Counted from the first letter of the stretch, positions 20,726 to 29,854 are shown. The stretch is DNA of 64,000 nt from Methylotenera sp. (GCA_013141495.1 JABFQV010000001.1:91042-155041), one strand, 5' to 3'. Notes: a model not told the origin generated them from the sequence alone. Numbers and translations: made by a program.

Positions 20726-20755
20726 TAAAAAGGTCGGCAGCTGCCGACTTTTTTA
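20726..20755 (+). terminator. Intrinsic terminator after aroC
   Basis: GTCGGC and GCCGAC flank AGCT in a GC-rich hairpin, extended by an A-run on the left and a T-run on the right (TTTTTT). It ends only 16 bases before the MFS permease ATG at 20772, so that gene must rely on read-through or on an unidentified promoter. Confidence 0.85.
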
Positions 20756-20771
20756 TTGATATGATCCCAAT

Positions 20772-21974
20772 ATGCATCTAAAGCCTCACCATCTAAAGCT
20801 TCACCACTTAAGACTTCACCGGCAACTTTCGCGCTTTTACTTTACCTATTACTTTTTTGTAGGCGCGTTTGTCCCATACTGGGGTTTGTATTTGCAGTCA
20901 GAAAAATTCTCGCCGGCAGATATTGGTATTCTCATGTCTTTATTTCAAATTAGCCGTATTTTTGCGCCTAATTTTTGGGGTTGGCTGGCAGACCATACCG
21001 CTAAACGCGTGGTTTGGATAAAACTCACTGCGCTACTGGGTTTGCTGGGCTTTATTGCCGTGTTTTGGGCGCATGGTTTTTGGGCTATTTTTTTAGTGAT
21101 GGCGGCACTCAGCCTGTTTACCAGTTCTACATTGCCGCTTTCAGAATCACTTACATTGGCGCATTTAGCTACCACCAACGGGCATTACAGCCGCATTCGC
21201 TTATGGGGTTCGTTAGGGTTTATTGTCGCCTCTGTCATATTGGGTTTTGTGACAGAAGCTTATGGCATTCAGGTTTTGTTATGGTTTTTGCTGGCGGTGC
21301 AAATCATTTTATTTGGATTGGCGTTTAAGCTACCCGAAGCAAAAATCGCCCCGCATGACCATGATGAATTTTCTATTTGGCAAGTGGTGAAACAGCCTAA
21401 TGTCATCGCTCTGTTGGTGGGTTGTGCGCTGATGGTCACTGCACATGGTGTGCTTTATAATTTTTACTCTATCTATTTGAGTCAGCATGGCTACAGCAAA
21501 AGCGTGATAGGGCTGTTGTGGTCGGTGGGGGTAGTCTGCGAAATTGGCATTTTTATGCTCATGCCAAAGATCATGGCGCGCTTTAGTTTAAAAGCAATTT
21601 TGCTCATCAGTCTTACTTTGGCGGTGTTGCGATTTGGCATGATAGGTGTTGCCGTTGATAGCCTAGTGTTGCTGATTATTGCACAAACTTTACATGCGGC
21701 GACTTTTGGCAGTTTTCATGCCGCGTCTATTGAAGTAGTTACACAGTTTTTTAATGGGCGCCATCAGGCAAAAGGGCAGGCGATTTATAATAGTGTTGCT
21801 TATGGCGTAGGCGGCACTATTGGCGGCGTAGCGGGCGGCTACGCCTTGCAGTACTTAGGCGGACAGCAAACGTTTATACTGGCTGCAATTTTTCCATTGC
21901 TGGGTTTACTCGTGATCGCATTTGGGTTGAAGTTGACGCATAAACCTCAAAATACACAAGGTATGTTTAGATGA
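20772..21974 (+). CDS. MFS permease (MFS_1-like / HcaT-like family)
   Basis: A 12-helix major facilitator protein of 400 residues, inner membrane, substrate unknown. It resembles the MFS_1_like group annotated as 3-phenylpropionate permeases (HcaT) and nucleoside-type permeases. Visible features are YYFFVGAFVPYWGLYLQ in helix 1, an RIFAPNFWGWLADHTAKR loop (about residues 58-75), SRIRLWGSLGF in the helix 4-5 region and a central loop near 190. The first 16 residues come from an unusual 15-base tandem repeat. No Shine-Dalgarno precedes the ATG; no later ATG fits before helix 1. It overlaps the protease gene by 4 bases. Confidence 0.8.
   Translation: MHLKPHHLKLHHLRLHRQLSRFYFTYYFFVGAFVPYWGLYLQSEKFSPADIGILMSLFQISRIFAPNFWGWLADHTAKRVVWIKLTALLGLLGFIAVFWAHGFWAIFLVMAALSLFTSSTLPLSESLTLAHLATTNGHYSRIRLWGSLGFIVASVILGFVTEAYGIQVLLWFLLAVQIILFGLAFKLPEAKIAPHDHDEFSIWQVVKQPNVIALLVGCALMVTAHGVLYNFYSIYLSQHGYSKSVIGLLWSVGVVCEIGIFMLMPKIMARFSLKAILLISLTLAVLRFGMIGVAVDSLVLLIIAQTLHAATFGSFHAASIEVVTQFFNGRHQAKGQAIYNSVAYGVGGTIGGVAGGYALQYLGGQQTFILAAIFPLLGLLVIAFGLKLTHKPQNTQGMFR
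20775..20819 (+). repeat. Three 15-base tandem repeats at the start of the MFS gene
   Basis: CATCTAAAGCCTCAC (20775-20789), CATCTAAAGCTTCAC (20790-20804) and CACTTAAGACTTCAC (20805-20819) follow directly after the start codon. In frame they encode HLKPH, HLKLH and HLRLH, a repeated cytoplasmic N-terminal tail. The first two copies differ at a single base. Confidence 0.8.
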
Positions 21975-22630
21975 AACGGATTGCTTTTCGGATGTTAAAA
22001 CCACTCTCAATCGTACTCGCGTTATTGAGCGCTAGCGCTGTTGCGGATACGCAGATCAATGTTGTCGGGCTATTTAGCAATAAAGCGGTGGTGATGATTG
22101 ATGGAGGAAAACCCAAGACGTTGAGCGTCGGGCAAACTAGCGCAGGCGTTAAGCTAATTGCGGCTGACAGTAAAAGCGCTACTTTTTTAGTAGAAGGTAA
22201 AACTAAGCAGCTGGAAATGGGGCAAGCGGCATCCATCGGTGGAACAGACGCAAATAGCAGTCCCAGTGTGACTTTATATGCTGATGCACAAGGACATTTT
22301 TTCTCTGAAGTTTACATCAATGGCGCGCCGTTGAAGTTTCTAGTGGATACTGGCGCCACTACGGTTGCACTGAACAGTGGTGATGCAAAGTTTGCCAAAA
22401 TTGACTACAAGCGAGGTGAGCCCATTAAAGTGGGAACAGCAAACGGTGTTGTAACGGCTTATCGTGTCACGATTGCTAATCTTAAAATTGGTGGTATTAC
22501 ACTAAGCCAGGTAGAGGGAAGCGTGTTGGAAGGAGGCTCCCCATCCGTTGTGCTACTTGGGATGAGTGCGTTAAATCGGCTGGATATGAAGCGTCAGGAT
22601 ATTGCACTAACTTTAACTAAAAAATACTAG
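21971..22630 (+). CDS. Retropepsin-like aspartic protease, periplasmic or membrane-anchored
   Basis: A clan AA, single-lobed aspartic protease of the TIGR02281 type (219 residues). It has an N-terminal signal or anchor (about residues 8-26, SIVLALLSASAVA), a small N-terminal beta domain and the catalytic loop FLVDTGATTVAL (about residues 117-128). Retropepsins have one catalytic Asp per chain, so it should work as a dimer. It overlaps the MFS gene by 4 bases, so they are cotranslated, but a functional link is not obvious. The substrate is unknown. An 18-bp terminator hairpin follows. Confidence 0.8.
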   Translation: MKRIAFRMLKPLSIVLALLSASAVADTQINVVGLFSNKAVVMIDGGKPKTLSVGQTSAGVKLIAADSKSATFLVEGKTKQLEMGQAASIGGTDANSSPSVTLYADAQGHFFSEVYINGAPLKFLVDTGATTVALNSGDAKFAKIDYKRGEPIKVGTANGVVTAYRVTIANLKIGGITLSQVEGSVLEGGSPSVVLLGMSALNRLDMKRQDIALTLTKKY

Positions 22631-22715
22631 TTGTACTAGTTGCTATCTAATTTCGTGCACGATATTGCATATCATCATGCGCGTGTTTAACGGTGATGTG
22701 ATCGCAGATTGACTT

Positions 22716-22760
22716 ACTCATGATTAAAAGCCAGAGTCAGTGTGGCTTTTAATCATGAGT
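22716..22760. terminator. 18-bp hairpin between protease gene and folE2
   Basis: ACTCATGATTAAAAGCCA (22716-22733) and its exact complement (22743-22760) flank a 9-base loop. On the minus strand the descending arm runs into AT-rich sequence, and the position between convergent genes suits a bidirectional terminator. Confidence 0.75.
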
Positions 22761-22786
22761 GTATTTTACACCCTCGCCAAAATCAA

Positions 22787-23590
22787 CTATTTGCGTTTGT
22801 CTTTTTCAATTAACGCATAAGCCGAGTGGTTGTGTATCGACTCGAAATTCTCCGATTCAACCGTATATGCCACAATGCGTTTTTCTGCATTTAGTTGTGC
22901 CGCTACATCGCGCACCATGTCTTCAACAAATTTTGGGTTGTCGTAGGCGCGTTCAGTCACATATTTTTCATCAGGGCGTTTCAGTAAGCCATAAAGTTCG
23001 CATGAGGCTTGTTTTTCTACCAGATTGATAATGTCTTCAATCCAGATAAAGTCGTTGACTAGCGCGGTAACGGTGACATGTGATCGTTGATTGTGCGCAC
23101 CGTAGTCTGAGATTTTTTTGCTACAAGGGCACAGGCTGGTGACAGGTACCAGCACTTTAACCGTGATGTCGTATTTACCCTGATGGATCTCACCGATAAA
23201 AGTGACTTCATAATCCAGCAAACTTTTTACGCCGGAAATAGGCGCCGCTTTGTTTACAAAGTAAGGGAATGTCATTTCAACATGACCTGACTCAGCTTCA
23301 AGGCGGATAACCATTTCACGTAGAATGGTTTCAAATGACTCGATAGAAATCGCATGCTCGTTCATGTTGAGGATTTCAACAAAACGTGACATGTGCGTGC
23401 CTTTAAAATGTTGTGGTAAGTGCACATACATATTGAAAACGGCTACAGTGTGTTGCTCGCCGCCCGATTTGTCTTTAACAACGACAGGGTGGCGAATCGC
23501 TTTAATCCCTACCTTATCAATGGCAAGATGGCGTGTGTCAACCGTATTTTGCACATCTTCAATCGGACTTGCTGGCGTTGTTTGGCTCAT
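22787..23590 (-). CDS. folE2: GTP cyclohydrolase I type 2 (FolE2)
   Basis: Makes 7,8-dihydroneopterin triphosphate from GTP for folate and related pterins; the type IB enzyme can use metals other than zinc. The 267-residue protein carries the family motif [21 protein letters not shown] (about residues 150-170), whose first Cys is the metal ligand, and ends near [11 protein letters not shown]. It is a single gene. In some bacteria folE2 is Zur-regulated, but I see no convincing Zur-like operator in the 57 bases between it and dxs. Confidence 0.94.
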   Translation of the reverse strand: MSQTTPASPIEDVQNTVDTRHLAIDKVGIKAIRHPVVVKDKSGGEQHTVAVFNMYVHLPQHFKGTHMSRFVEILNMNEHAISIESFETILREMVIRLEAESGHVEMTFPYFVNKAAPISGVKSLLDYEVTFIGEIHQGKYDITVKVLVPVTSLCPCSKKISDYGAHNQRSHVTVTALVNDFIWIEDIINLVEKQASCELYGLLKRPDEKYVTERAYDNPKFVEDMVRDVAAQLNAEKRIVAYTVESENFESIHNHSAYALIEKDKRK

Positions 23591-23647
23591 ATTAAATTCT
23601 GCTTAGATTGTTTTCGGGTAACTTTTTAATAATAGTTGAGTATAACA

Positions 23648-25501
23648 CTAGGTTATTAGCTGCGCAATTGCAGAAGCGATGCCTTTAGCATCTAGACCAC
23701 AATCTGCGAGCATGGTTGCATGATCACCGTGTTCAATAAACTGGTCTGGCAAACCTAGGCATAACGTTTTAATTGGATGTTTAATCGTGTGCTGCATATT
23801 CTGCAGCGCTTCTAAAACGGCAGAACCTGCACCGCCCATCACGCAATTTTCTTCTATTGTGACAATAAAAGCATGGTCACTGGCTAGCTTTTCGATCAGC
23901 TTAGCATCAATCGGTTTAACAAAGCGCATATTGGCAACGGTGGCATCAAGTTGCTCGGCGGCTTCCAATGACGGGGTCAGCATGGAGCCAAAAGCTAAAA
24001 TCGCTATTTTTTTACCAGTGCGAGCAATTTGCCCTTTGCCGATTTCGATAGTGCTTAGTTCTGGGTTAATTACGGCACCTTTGCCGCTGCCGCGTGGGTA
24101 GCGCACCGCAGCCACGCCATTGTATTGAAAGCCGGTAGTGAGCATTTGTCTGCACTCGTTTTCATCGCTGGGGGTCATGATCACTACGTTTGGAATGCAG
24201 CGTAAGTAGGTTAAATCAAAACTGCCCGCATGTGTGGGGCCGTCTGCGCCAACCAATCCAGCACGGTCTATGGCTAACAGTACTGGCAGGTTTTGCAGCG
24301 CAATGTCATGGATGAGTTGATCATAAGCTCGCTGTAGAAATGAGCTGTAAATCGCAACCACGGGTTTTAATCCATCACAGGCCATGCCAGCCGCAAACGT
24401 CAGCGCATGTTGCTCTGCGATGCCTACGTCAAAATAACGGTCAGGGTAAGTAGAGGCAAAGGCATTTAAGCCAGAGCCATCACACATGGCAGGTGTAATG
24501 CCAATAAGGCGCTTATCAAGCGCTGCCATATCCACCAACCAGTCGCCGAACACTTCAGTGTAAGTTTTTTGCGATTTAGCGTGAAGTGCATTGCCATTGA
24601 ATGGGTCAAATTTTCCTACACCATGAAATTTATTCGGGTCATCTTCAGCCGGTTCAAAGCCTTTTCCTTTTTGCGTCACAATATGCAAAAACTGCGGGCC
24701 TGATAATTGCTTGATGTTGTGCAGCGTATCAATCAAAGACTCTAGATCATGTCCGTCAATCGGACCAATGTAGTTAAAGCCAAATTCTTCAAACAACGTA
24801 CCTGGCATGACCATGCCTTTAACATGCTCTTCAGCACGCTTGGCAAACTCCATCATCGGCGGTAGTGCCGATAATACTTTTTTACCCGATGACCGAACTC
24901 TGTTATAGAAGCGACTGGAGAGTAGTTTGGTTAAATAGTTGTTGAGCGCTCCGACGTTGTTTGAAATGCTCATGTCATTGTCATTGAGCACTACCAGCAG
25001 GTTGGCATCCATGTCGCCAGCGTTATTCAAGGCCTCAAATGCCATGCCGGCCGTCATGGCACCATCGCCGATAATAGCGACAGCACGCCGCTCGCTACCG
25101 GTTTTTTGCGCTGCGACTGCCATGCCGAGGGCTGCCGAGATGGAAGTGCTGGAGTGCCCGGTGCCAAAAGTATCGTATTCACTTTCAGCACGGCGTGGAA
25201 ACCCTGCAAGTCCCTGCGGTTTGCGTAAGGTTTGCATGCGCGTGCGACGACCGGTGAGGATTTTATGCGGATAAGTTTGATGCCCTACATCCCAAACCAG
25301 TTTGTCATCTGGTGTATTGAACACATAATGCAGGGCGATGGTGAGCTCCACCACGCCTAAATTAGAAGCTAAATGCCCACCCGTTTTTGAAACGCCATCA
25401 ATTAAAAATAAGCGTAATTCTTGCGCTAGTTGAACCAGCTGTTTACGGTCCAGTTGGCGCAGTTGTTGAGGGTAATCAATGGTGTCGAGTAAAGGGGTCA
25501 C
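23648..25501 (-). CDS. dxs: 1-deoxy-D-xylulose-5-phosphate synthase
   Basis: The first step of the MEP isoprenoid pathway: TPP-dependent condensation of pyruvate and glyceraldehyde 3-phosphate. DXP also feeds thiamine and pyridoxal phosphate synthesis (see pdxA). The 617-residue protein has the catalytic [19 protein letters not shown] (about residues 43-61), TPP/Mg site [18 protein letters not shown] (about 147-164), the central pyrimidine-binding domain ([15 protein letters not shown], about 362-376) and the C-terminal transketolase domain. The start is GTG at 25501. It is the last gene of the xseB-ispA-dxs set, as in E. coli. Confidence 0.96.
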   Translation of the reverse strand: MTPLLDTIDYPQQLRQLDRKQLVQLAQELRLFLIDGVSKTGGHLASNLGVVELTIALHYVFNTPDDKLVWDVGHQTYPHKILTGRRTRMQTLRKPQGLAGFPRRAESEYDTFGTGHSSTSISAALGMAVAAQKTGSERRAVAIIGDGAMTAGMAFEALNNAGDMDANLLVVLNDNDMSISNNVGALNNYLTKLLSSRFYNRVRSSGKKVLSALPPMMEFAKRAEEHVKGMVMPGTLFEEFGFNYIGPIDGHDLESLIDTLHNIKQLSGPQFLHIVTQKGKGFEPAEDDPNKFHGVGKFDPFNGNALHAKSQKTYTEVFGDWLVDMAALDKRLIGITPAMCDGSGLNAFASTYPDRYFDVGIAEQHALTFAAGMACDGLKPVVAIYSSFLQRAYDQLIHDIALQNLPVLLAIDRAGLVGADGPTHAGSFDLTYLRCIPNVVIMTPSDENECRQMLTTGFQYNGVAAVRYPRGSGKGAVINPELSTIEIGKGQIARTGKKIAILAFGSMLTPSLEAAEQLDATVANMRFVKPIDAKLIEKLASDHAFIVTIEENCVMGGAGSAVLEALQNMQHTIKHPIKTLCLGLPDQFIEHGDHATMLADCGLDAKGIASAIAQLIT

Positions 25502-25573
25502 AAGTTAGGTGTCATCAATAATGAATGTGAATGCAATGAAAATAATCGTAATTAGTGGTGTTGAAATTAATTG

Positions 25574-26488
25574 CTAAAAGCTGCGCTGAGTAATAAAACT
25601 TGCCAGCGCACGCAGCCGTTGTGCGTTATCGCCAAAGGGTGCTAATGCATCAATGGCCGCTTCATGCAGTTGTCTGGCATGTTTTTTGGCATCGGCTAAA
25701 CCTAAAATTGTGACATAAGTCGCCTTGTTGCTATTGGCATCTTTACCTGCTGTTTTACCCAAGGTGTGCGTATCTGCCTCAACATCCAAGATGTCATCAA
25801 TGACTTGAAACGCAAGCCCGATGTTTTTAGCATAAATGCTGACAGCGGCAATGTGCGCTTCAGAGCCATTTGCGCCTAGTAAAACCGCAGCTTGAATCAG
25901 CGCGCCGGTTTTTAGCTGGTGCATGGTTTCAAGTTCATGTTGAGTCAGTGCCACGCCTACCGCACTTAGATCAATTGCCTGCCCGCCCGCCATGCCGTAA
26001 GAGCCCGCAGCTTTGGCTAATATATTGATCATGTTGATTTGCTGTTTTGCATTTTCACATAATTGTGGTGCTGATAATACTTCAAACGCCAATGTCTGCA
26101 AGGCGTCGCCTACTAATAACGCCGTTGCATCATCAAATTGTTTATGGCAGCTTGGTTTGCCGCGACGCAGGTCGTCGTCGTCCATACAGGGCATGTCGTC
26201 ATGCACTAATGAGTAAGCGTGAATTAGCTCAACCGCACTGGCCGTCGCATCAGCAATGTTAGCCTCGGTGTTGCAAAGCTCAGCTGACGCATAGCACAGC
26301 AATGCGCGTATGCGCTTGCCACCGCCTAGCGCACTGTAGCGCATGGCACGATGCAATGTTTGCGGCGCTAAACTTGCGGGTGGAAGTGTGCGTTCCAGCA
26401 CGCTCTCAATATGCGCTTGCTTGGTTTTTGTCCAATCCAAGAACGCCTGACTTAAGGGCACCTCTAACAATTCAACTTTCGTCGTCAT
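25574..26488 (-). CDS. ispA: Farnesyl diphosphate synthase
   Basis: Head-to-tail prenyl transferase making FPP from IPP and DMAPP/GPP for ubiquinone and undecaprenyl lipids. The 304-residue protein has the first Asp-rich motif LVHDDMPCMDDDDLRRG (about residues 93-109), the second QVIDDILD (about 231-238) and GGKRIRALLCYASAE near residue 55. The ATG lies exactly at the edge of a dispersed palindromic repeat (26488-26571), so the repeat supplies its translation-initiation region. Between xseB and dxs. Confidence 0.95.
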   Translation of the reverse strand: MTTKVELLEVPLSQAFLDWTKTKQAHIESVLERTLPPASLAPQTLHRAMRYSALGGGKRIRALLCYASAELCNTEANIADATASAVELIHAYSLVHDDMPCMDDDDLRRGKPSCHKQFDDATALLVGDALQTLAFEVLSAPQLCENAKQQINMINILAKAAGSYGMAGGQAIDLSAVGVALTQHELETMHQLKTGALIQAAVLLGANGSEAHIAAVSIYAKNIGLAFQVIDDILDVEADTHTLGKTAGKDANSNKATYVTILGLADAKKHARQLHEAAIDALAPFGDNAQRLRALASFITQRSF

Positions 26489-26571
26489 ACTGCGTTACTC
26501 ACAAAAAATTATTCCTTACATATCCAACATATGCGGCGTCATAATTTTTCATTCGCGCCTTGTCTGACTTA
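26488..26571. repeat. Dispersed palindromic repeat, copy A (xseB-ispA spacer)
   Basis: 84 bases that match 31772-31803 plus 31858-31909 at 73 of 84 positions. A stem is formed by AAAAATTAT (26504-26512) with ATAATTTTT (26541-26549). In copy B the same arms read AAAAATAAT and ATTATTTTT, a compensatory change that keeps pairing. Further partial pairing is seen between flanks. The unit ends at the ispA start codon. Confidence 0.7.
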
Positions 26572-26649
26572 AAAATTTGAATTGTTAGCGATGCCCTTAA
26601 CAAATTTTGGCTTAATAATTCAGGCGCAGATTGGTAGCTCATGGCTTGA

Positions 26650-26922
26650 TTACTCGTTATCAGCATTAAACGCGACCAATTGCTGACGCTCGTTTAACAC
26701 CTTAACTTGCTGTTCAACTTCGGCGAGTGATTTTTGACAAAGCTCAAGTAATGCGTTGCCATGTTTATAGGCTTCAAGTGACGCCTCTAGGGGCATTTGG
26801 CCTGACTCCATTCTCGCCACAATGGTTTCAAGTTCGCTGTAAGCTTGCTCGAAGCTAGGGGTTGATTCATGTGCCGTTTTGGCGGCTGATTTTGAGGCGG
26901 TTTTTGTAGTGGGTGCAGACAT
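26650..26922 (-). CDS. xseB: Exodeoxyribonuclease VII small subunit
   Basis: The small subunit of ExoVII, which degrades single-stranded DNA and is needed in several copies per XseA. The 90-residue product has the conserved FEQAYSELETIVARMESGQMPLEASLEAYKHG split as FEQAYSELETIVARMESG and PLEASLEAYKHG (about residues 24-55), preceded by an Ala/Lys/Ser/Thr-rich N-terminal tail longer than in E. coli. It is first in xseB-ispA-dxs, but a 161-base spacer with the repeat separates it from ispA. Confidence 0.93.
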   Translation of the reverse strand: MSAPTTKTASKSAAKTAHESTPSFEQAYSELETIVARMESGQMPLEASLEAYKHGNALLELCQKSLAEVEQQVKVLNERQQLVAFNADNE

Positions 26923-27086
26923 AAATCAACAGTTTCTCTGTCGGGTACTTCTATTTACTTATAGTTGCCGGCATTCTGTTTGTGGATTGCCAGCTTAAAG
27001 CACTTCGTCACCTGACGCTGTTGCTTAGCCGTTTGAGTAAATTAAAGACCATTTGTTGTTTGGTAAGCCTATATTCTACCAAATAT

Positions 27087-27767
27087 TTAAGCTAAAACCT
27101 GTTGTAAAAAGCGTTCAATATCTGCAATCTCTTCTGCACACACAGAATGCGCCATTTTATATTCATGCCAAGTGACGAGATATTGACAACTTTGCAGTAA
27201 ATCGCATGAAATCTGGCTCATTTCAAGACTGATGACATCATCAAAAATACCATGCGCCATAAAAATTGGCGTGTTTGCATTGGCTGGATTTGCCTCAGTG
27301 GCGAGCTTGGCGTGTAGCGGCAAATAAGTAGATAAGGCTAATACGCCGCCAAGCCTTTGTGGGTAGCGTAGTGCGGTATAGAGTGCGATAGCGCCGCCTT
27401 GTGAGAACCCTGCAAGCACGATACGCTCACTCGCAATACCTCGATCGATTTCAGTTTGAATCAAGGCATTGATTGTGCGCTGACTGGTTTGTATGCCGGG
27501 CTCGTCCTCCTGGCTCACAGGAATAATGCCGTAGATGTCATACCAGGCAGGCATGACGTAACCGTTATTGCGAGTTATCGCCATATCCGGTGCGTGTGGC
27601 AGAATAAACCGGACATTGGCGAGGTGTTGTGACTGCAATAGCTGCTGCACAACAGGTGCAAAATCATAGCCATCGGCACCTAATCCATGTAGCCAAATAA
27701 TGCTGGCATTGATTTTGCTACTATCTATAGCAGGGTTGGTTAGCTCTAATGGGTGATTGTGGTTCAT
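27087..27767 (-). CDS. Alpha/beta-hydrolase carboxylesterase (phospholipase/carboxylesterase family)
   Basis: A serine esterase of the Abhydrolase_2 family (226 residues), probably cytoplasmic. It has the oxyanion-region motif IIWLHGLGADGYDF (about residues 23-36), nucleophile elbow GFSQGGAIAL (about 120-129, Ser in GFSQG), catalytic Asp in GIFDDVI (about 174) and His in MAHSV (about 207). This is the same family as P. fluorescens carboxylesterase and YpfH; the physiological ester is not known. It diverges from the metallo-beta-lactamase-fold gene, sharing an intergenic region with a perfect palindrome. Confidence 0.85.
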   Translation of the reverse strand: MNHNHPLELTNPAIDSSKINASIIWLHGLGADGYDFAPVVQQLLQSQHLANVRFILPHAPDMAITRNNGYVMPAWYDIYGIIPVSQEDEPGIQTSQRTINALIQTEIDRGIASERIVLAGFSQGGAIALYTALRYPQRLGGVLALSTYLPLHAKLATEANPANANTPIFMAHGIFDDVISLEMSQISCDLLQSCQYLVTWHEYKMAHSVCAEEIADIERFLQQVLA

Positions 27768-27830
27768 GGTGATAATGATTTATGTTATGGGTAGGGTTAA
27801 GTGCTAATAAAAAAAATACGTGTAAAATCA

Positions 27831-27851
27831 AGCATGTCAATTTGACATGCT
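27831..27851. promoter_or_regulatory. Perfect 21-base palindrome in a divergent promoter region
   Basis: AGCATGTCAA (27831-27840), one central T, and TTGACATGCT (27842-27851) are exact complements. It is located 64 bases from the esterase start and 105 from the phosphodiesterase-like start. In a divergent region this symmetry suggests an operator for a dimeric regulator; a hairpin terminator makes less sense here. Confidence 0.5.
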
Positions 27852-27955
27852 GTTACTTAACGTTGAAATCATAGCATTTTACTCGCCTGCCGTACTTTAA
27901 TGCGACGCAAGTACTTTATTAAAAGCTGTATAAAACAAAACAACTGTGAGTTCAG

Positions 27956-28738
27956 ATGATGCAAATAAAAATACTCGGCTGTAGTGGTGGCATTGGTGAT
28001 GACTTACGCACGACCTCCATGCTGGTAGATCATGACATTTTGATTGATGCCGGTACTGGAGTGGGCGATCTGACCATGAGCCAGCTATTGGCAATTGATC
28101 ATATTTTTATCACGCACTCACATTTGGATCACATTGCCTCTATTCCGCTTTTGCTGGATACAGTCATGGGCATTCGCACTGAGCCCGTGACGCTGCACGC
28201 TTTGCCCGAAACTTTAAGTATTTTACGCACGCATATTTTTAATTGGAAAATATGGCCGGATTTTAATGTGATCCCGGATATTTACAATCCTTTTTTGCGT
28301 TACCACGCATTGAACTTGGGTGAAACGCTGGAATTAAATGGACGTAAAATTACACCGCTACCGGTTAATCACGTTGTGCCCGCAGCGGGCTACCATATAG
28401 AGGGTGAGCAGTTTAGTTTAGTCTATACGGGAGACACGACTGAGTGCGATGCGCTATGGCGTGAGGTGAATAAGATTAAGAATCTTAAGTACATTATTAT
28501 AGAAACAGCGTTTAGTAATGGTGAAATTGAGCTGGCCAAGCTATCTAAACACCTTTGTCCATCAATGCTGATCAAAGAGCTTGCTAAGTTAGACCTTGCC
28601 AAGTTGACGGATATTTCTGAAGTGTTGATTACGCACTTAAAACCAGGAGAGAGTGAGGCTATCATGCTTGAAATCTCAGCTAGTCGCCCTGTTTTTCCGG
28701 TGATGGCGCTAAAGCCCCACCAGATTATTTATCTATAA
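27956..28738 (+). CDS. Metallo-beta-lactamase-fold protein, putative class II cyclic-nucleotide phosphodiesterase
   Basis: A 260-residue metallo-beta-lactamase hydrolase with the di-metal motif THSHLDHIASI (H54, H56, D58, H59), a second ligand region LPVNHVVPAAGY, Asp in YTGDTTECD and a C-terminal His in THLKPGE. The HSHLDH spacing and N-terminal LGCSGGIG resemble class II cAMP phosphodiesterases rather than lactamases or glyoxalase II. The next gene, 19 bases on, encodes a cyclic-nucleotide-binding protein, which strengthens the phosphodiesterase reading. The start has two adjacent ATGs (27956 and 27959). Specificity for cAMP or cGMP is inference. Confidence 0.72.
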   Translation: MMQIKILGCSGGIGDDLRTTSMLVDHDILIDAGTGVGDLTMSQLLAIDHIFITHSHLDHIASIPLLLDTVMGIRTEPVTLHALPETLSILRTHIFNWKIWPDFNVIPDIYNPFLRYHALNLGETLELNGRKITPLPVNHVVPAAGYHIEGEQFSLVYTGDTTECDALWREVNKIKNLKYIIIETAFSNGEIELAKLSKHLCPSMLIKELAKLDLAKLTDISEVLITHLKPGESEAIMLEISASRPVFPVMALKPHQIIYL

Positions 28739-28757
28739 AAAAAATAAGGGTAGTGTG

Positions 28758-29831
28758 ATGGCGGTTGATCAGGCAGTATTAGAGCGATTAGAGCCTATCG
28801 CAAAGTTATCCGCCGCGCGTAAGCAGGAACTTGCAGGGTTATGCTATATCGAGCATGTGAACAAAAACATAGATCCGATGCGCATGAACATTACCAAAGC
28901 CTCGCAAGTACTGTATGTACTGCAGGGCGAACTGGGTCTTAGCTTCATCAATGGCCAAAAACTTATTTTACGTGGCGGATCCCCAGCTGCAAAACATCCA
29001 GTCAATAATGATTCCCATATCATGGCAACCATTGCGCTGACTGATCTTGAAATCCTGCGTATAGATATGGATTTGCTGGATATCATGCTGACATGGGACC
29101 AGCTCTCAAATGATGACGGTGTACCAAAGCAATTAGGCGCGCCTCAATCCGCCCAGCCTGGCAGAACCCCAGCCGACTGGATGCATGATACCAGTGTTTT
29201 TAGCGTCTCTAAATTACAAACCGGGGTGTTTAGCCAATTGCCCGCAGCCAACATTGAAGCGATGTTTGAGCGTATGACTCACATTGCTACGATGGCTGGA
29301 CAAGTCATCATTCAACAAGGTGCAGAAGGCGATTATTACTACTTGATTCAGCACGGCACAGTGGTTGTTACCAAGGTGGTGGATTCTAGCCAGCCCGCCG
29401 TGGTGATGGCGGAGTTAAACGAAGGCTGTGCCTTTGGTGAGGACGCTTTAGCTTCCGACAACAAACGCAATGCAACTGTCACCATGAAAACGGACGGAGA
29501 GTTGCTGCGACTTAATAAACAAGACTTTCAACAGCTATTAAAAGCGCCGTTGATTAAGCAGCTGAGCCGGATTGAGGCAGAGGATAAAGTTAAAGCGGGT
29601 GCAGTGTGGGCAGACGTGAGGTTGCCATCCGAATATAGTTTTGAACATATTCAAGACGCGATCAATTTACCTTTAAATGAAATCCGCCAATGGTTAGTGA
29701 GCTTGGATAAAAGCGTCCTATATATCATGTACTGCCCAACGGGGCGGCGTAGCTCAGCAGCGGCATTTATTTTGGCGCAAGCCGGTTTTAACGTTTATGT
29801 ATTGGCTGGCGGCATGAGAGGCTCGGCTTAG
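28758..29831 (+). CDS. Cyclic-nucleotide-binding protein with C-terminal rhodanese domain
   Basis: A 357-residue cytoplasmic protein with three parts. Residues 15-115 are a degenerate cyclic-nucleotide-binding beta roll without a phosphate cassette. Residues 155-262 are a second cNMP domain whose cassette FGEDALASDNKRNATV keeps E228 and R237, the residues that contact the cyclic phosphate. Residues 275-357 are a rhodanese fold with the active loop CPTGRRS and Cys326. No DNA-binding helix-turn-helix is visible, so it is not a CRP-type regulator. I chose ATG 28758 over GTG 28755 because AAGGG at 28745-28749 spaces well. It lies directly downstream of the putative phosphodiesterase. Confidence 0.82.
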   Translation: MAVDQAVLERLEPIAKLSAARKQELAGLCYIEHVNKNIDPMRMNITKASQVLYVLQGELGLSFINGQKLILRGGSPAAKHPVNNDSHIMATIALTDLEILRIDMDLLDIMLTWDQLSNDDGVPKQLGAPQSAQPGRTPADWMHDTSVFSVSKLQTGVFSQLPAANIEAMFERMTHIATMAGQVIIQQGAEGDYYYLIQHGTVVVTKVVDSSQPAVVMAELNEGCAFGEDALASDNKRNATVTMKTDGELLRLNKQDFQQLLKAPLIKQLSRIEAEDKVKAGAVWADVRLPSEYSFEHIQDAINLPLNEIRQWLVSLDKSVLYIMYCPTGRRSSAAAFILAQAGFNVYVLAGGMRGSA

Positions 29832-29854
29832 TTCTCTCAGACTTTCCATTAGGA

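Noticed and set aside
28755..28757. GTG start for the cNMP-rhodanese gene
   Set aside because: The ATG immediately downstream (28758) has better spacing from AAGGG and is the more usual codon.
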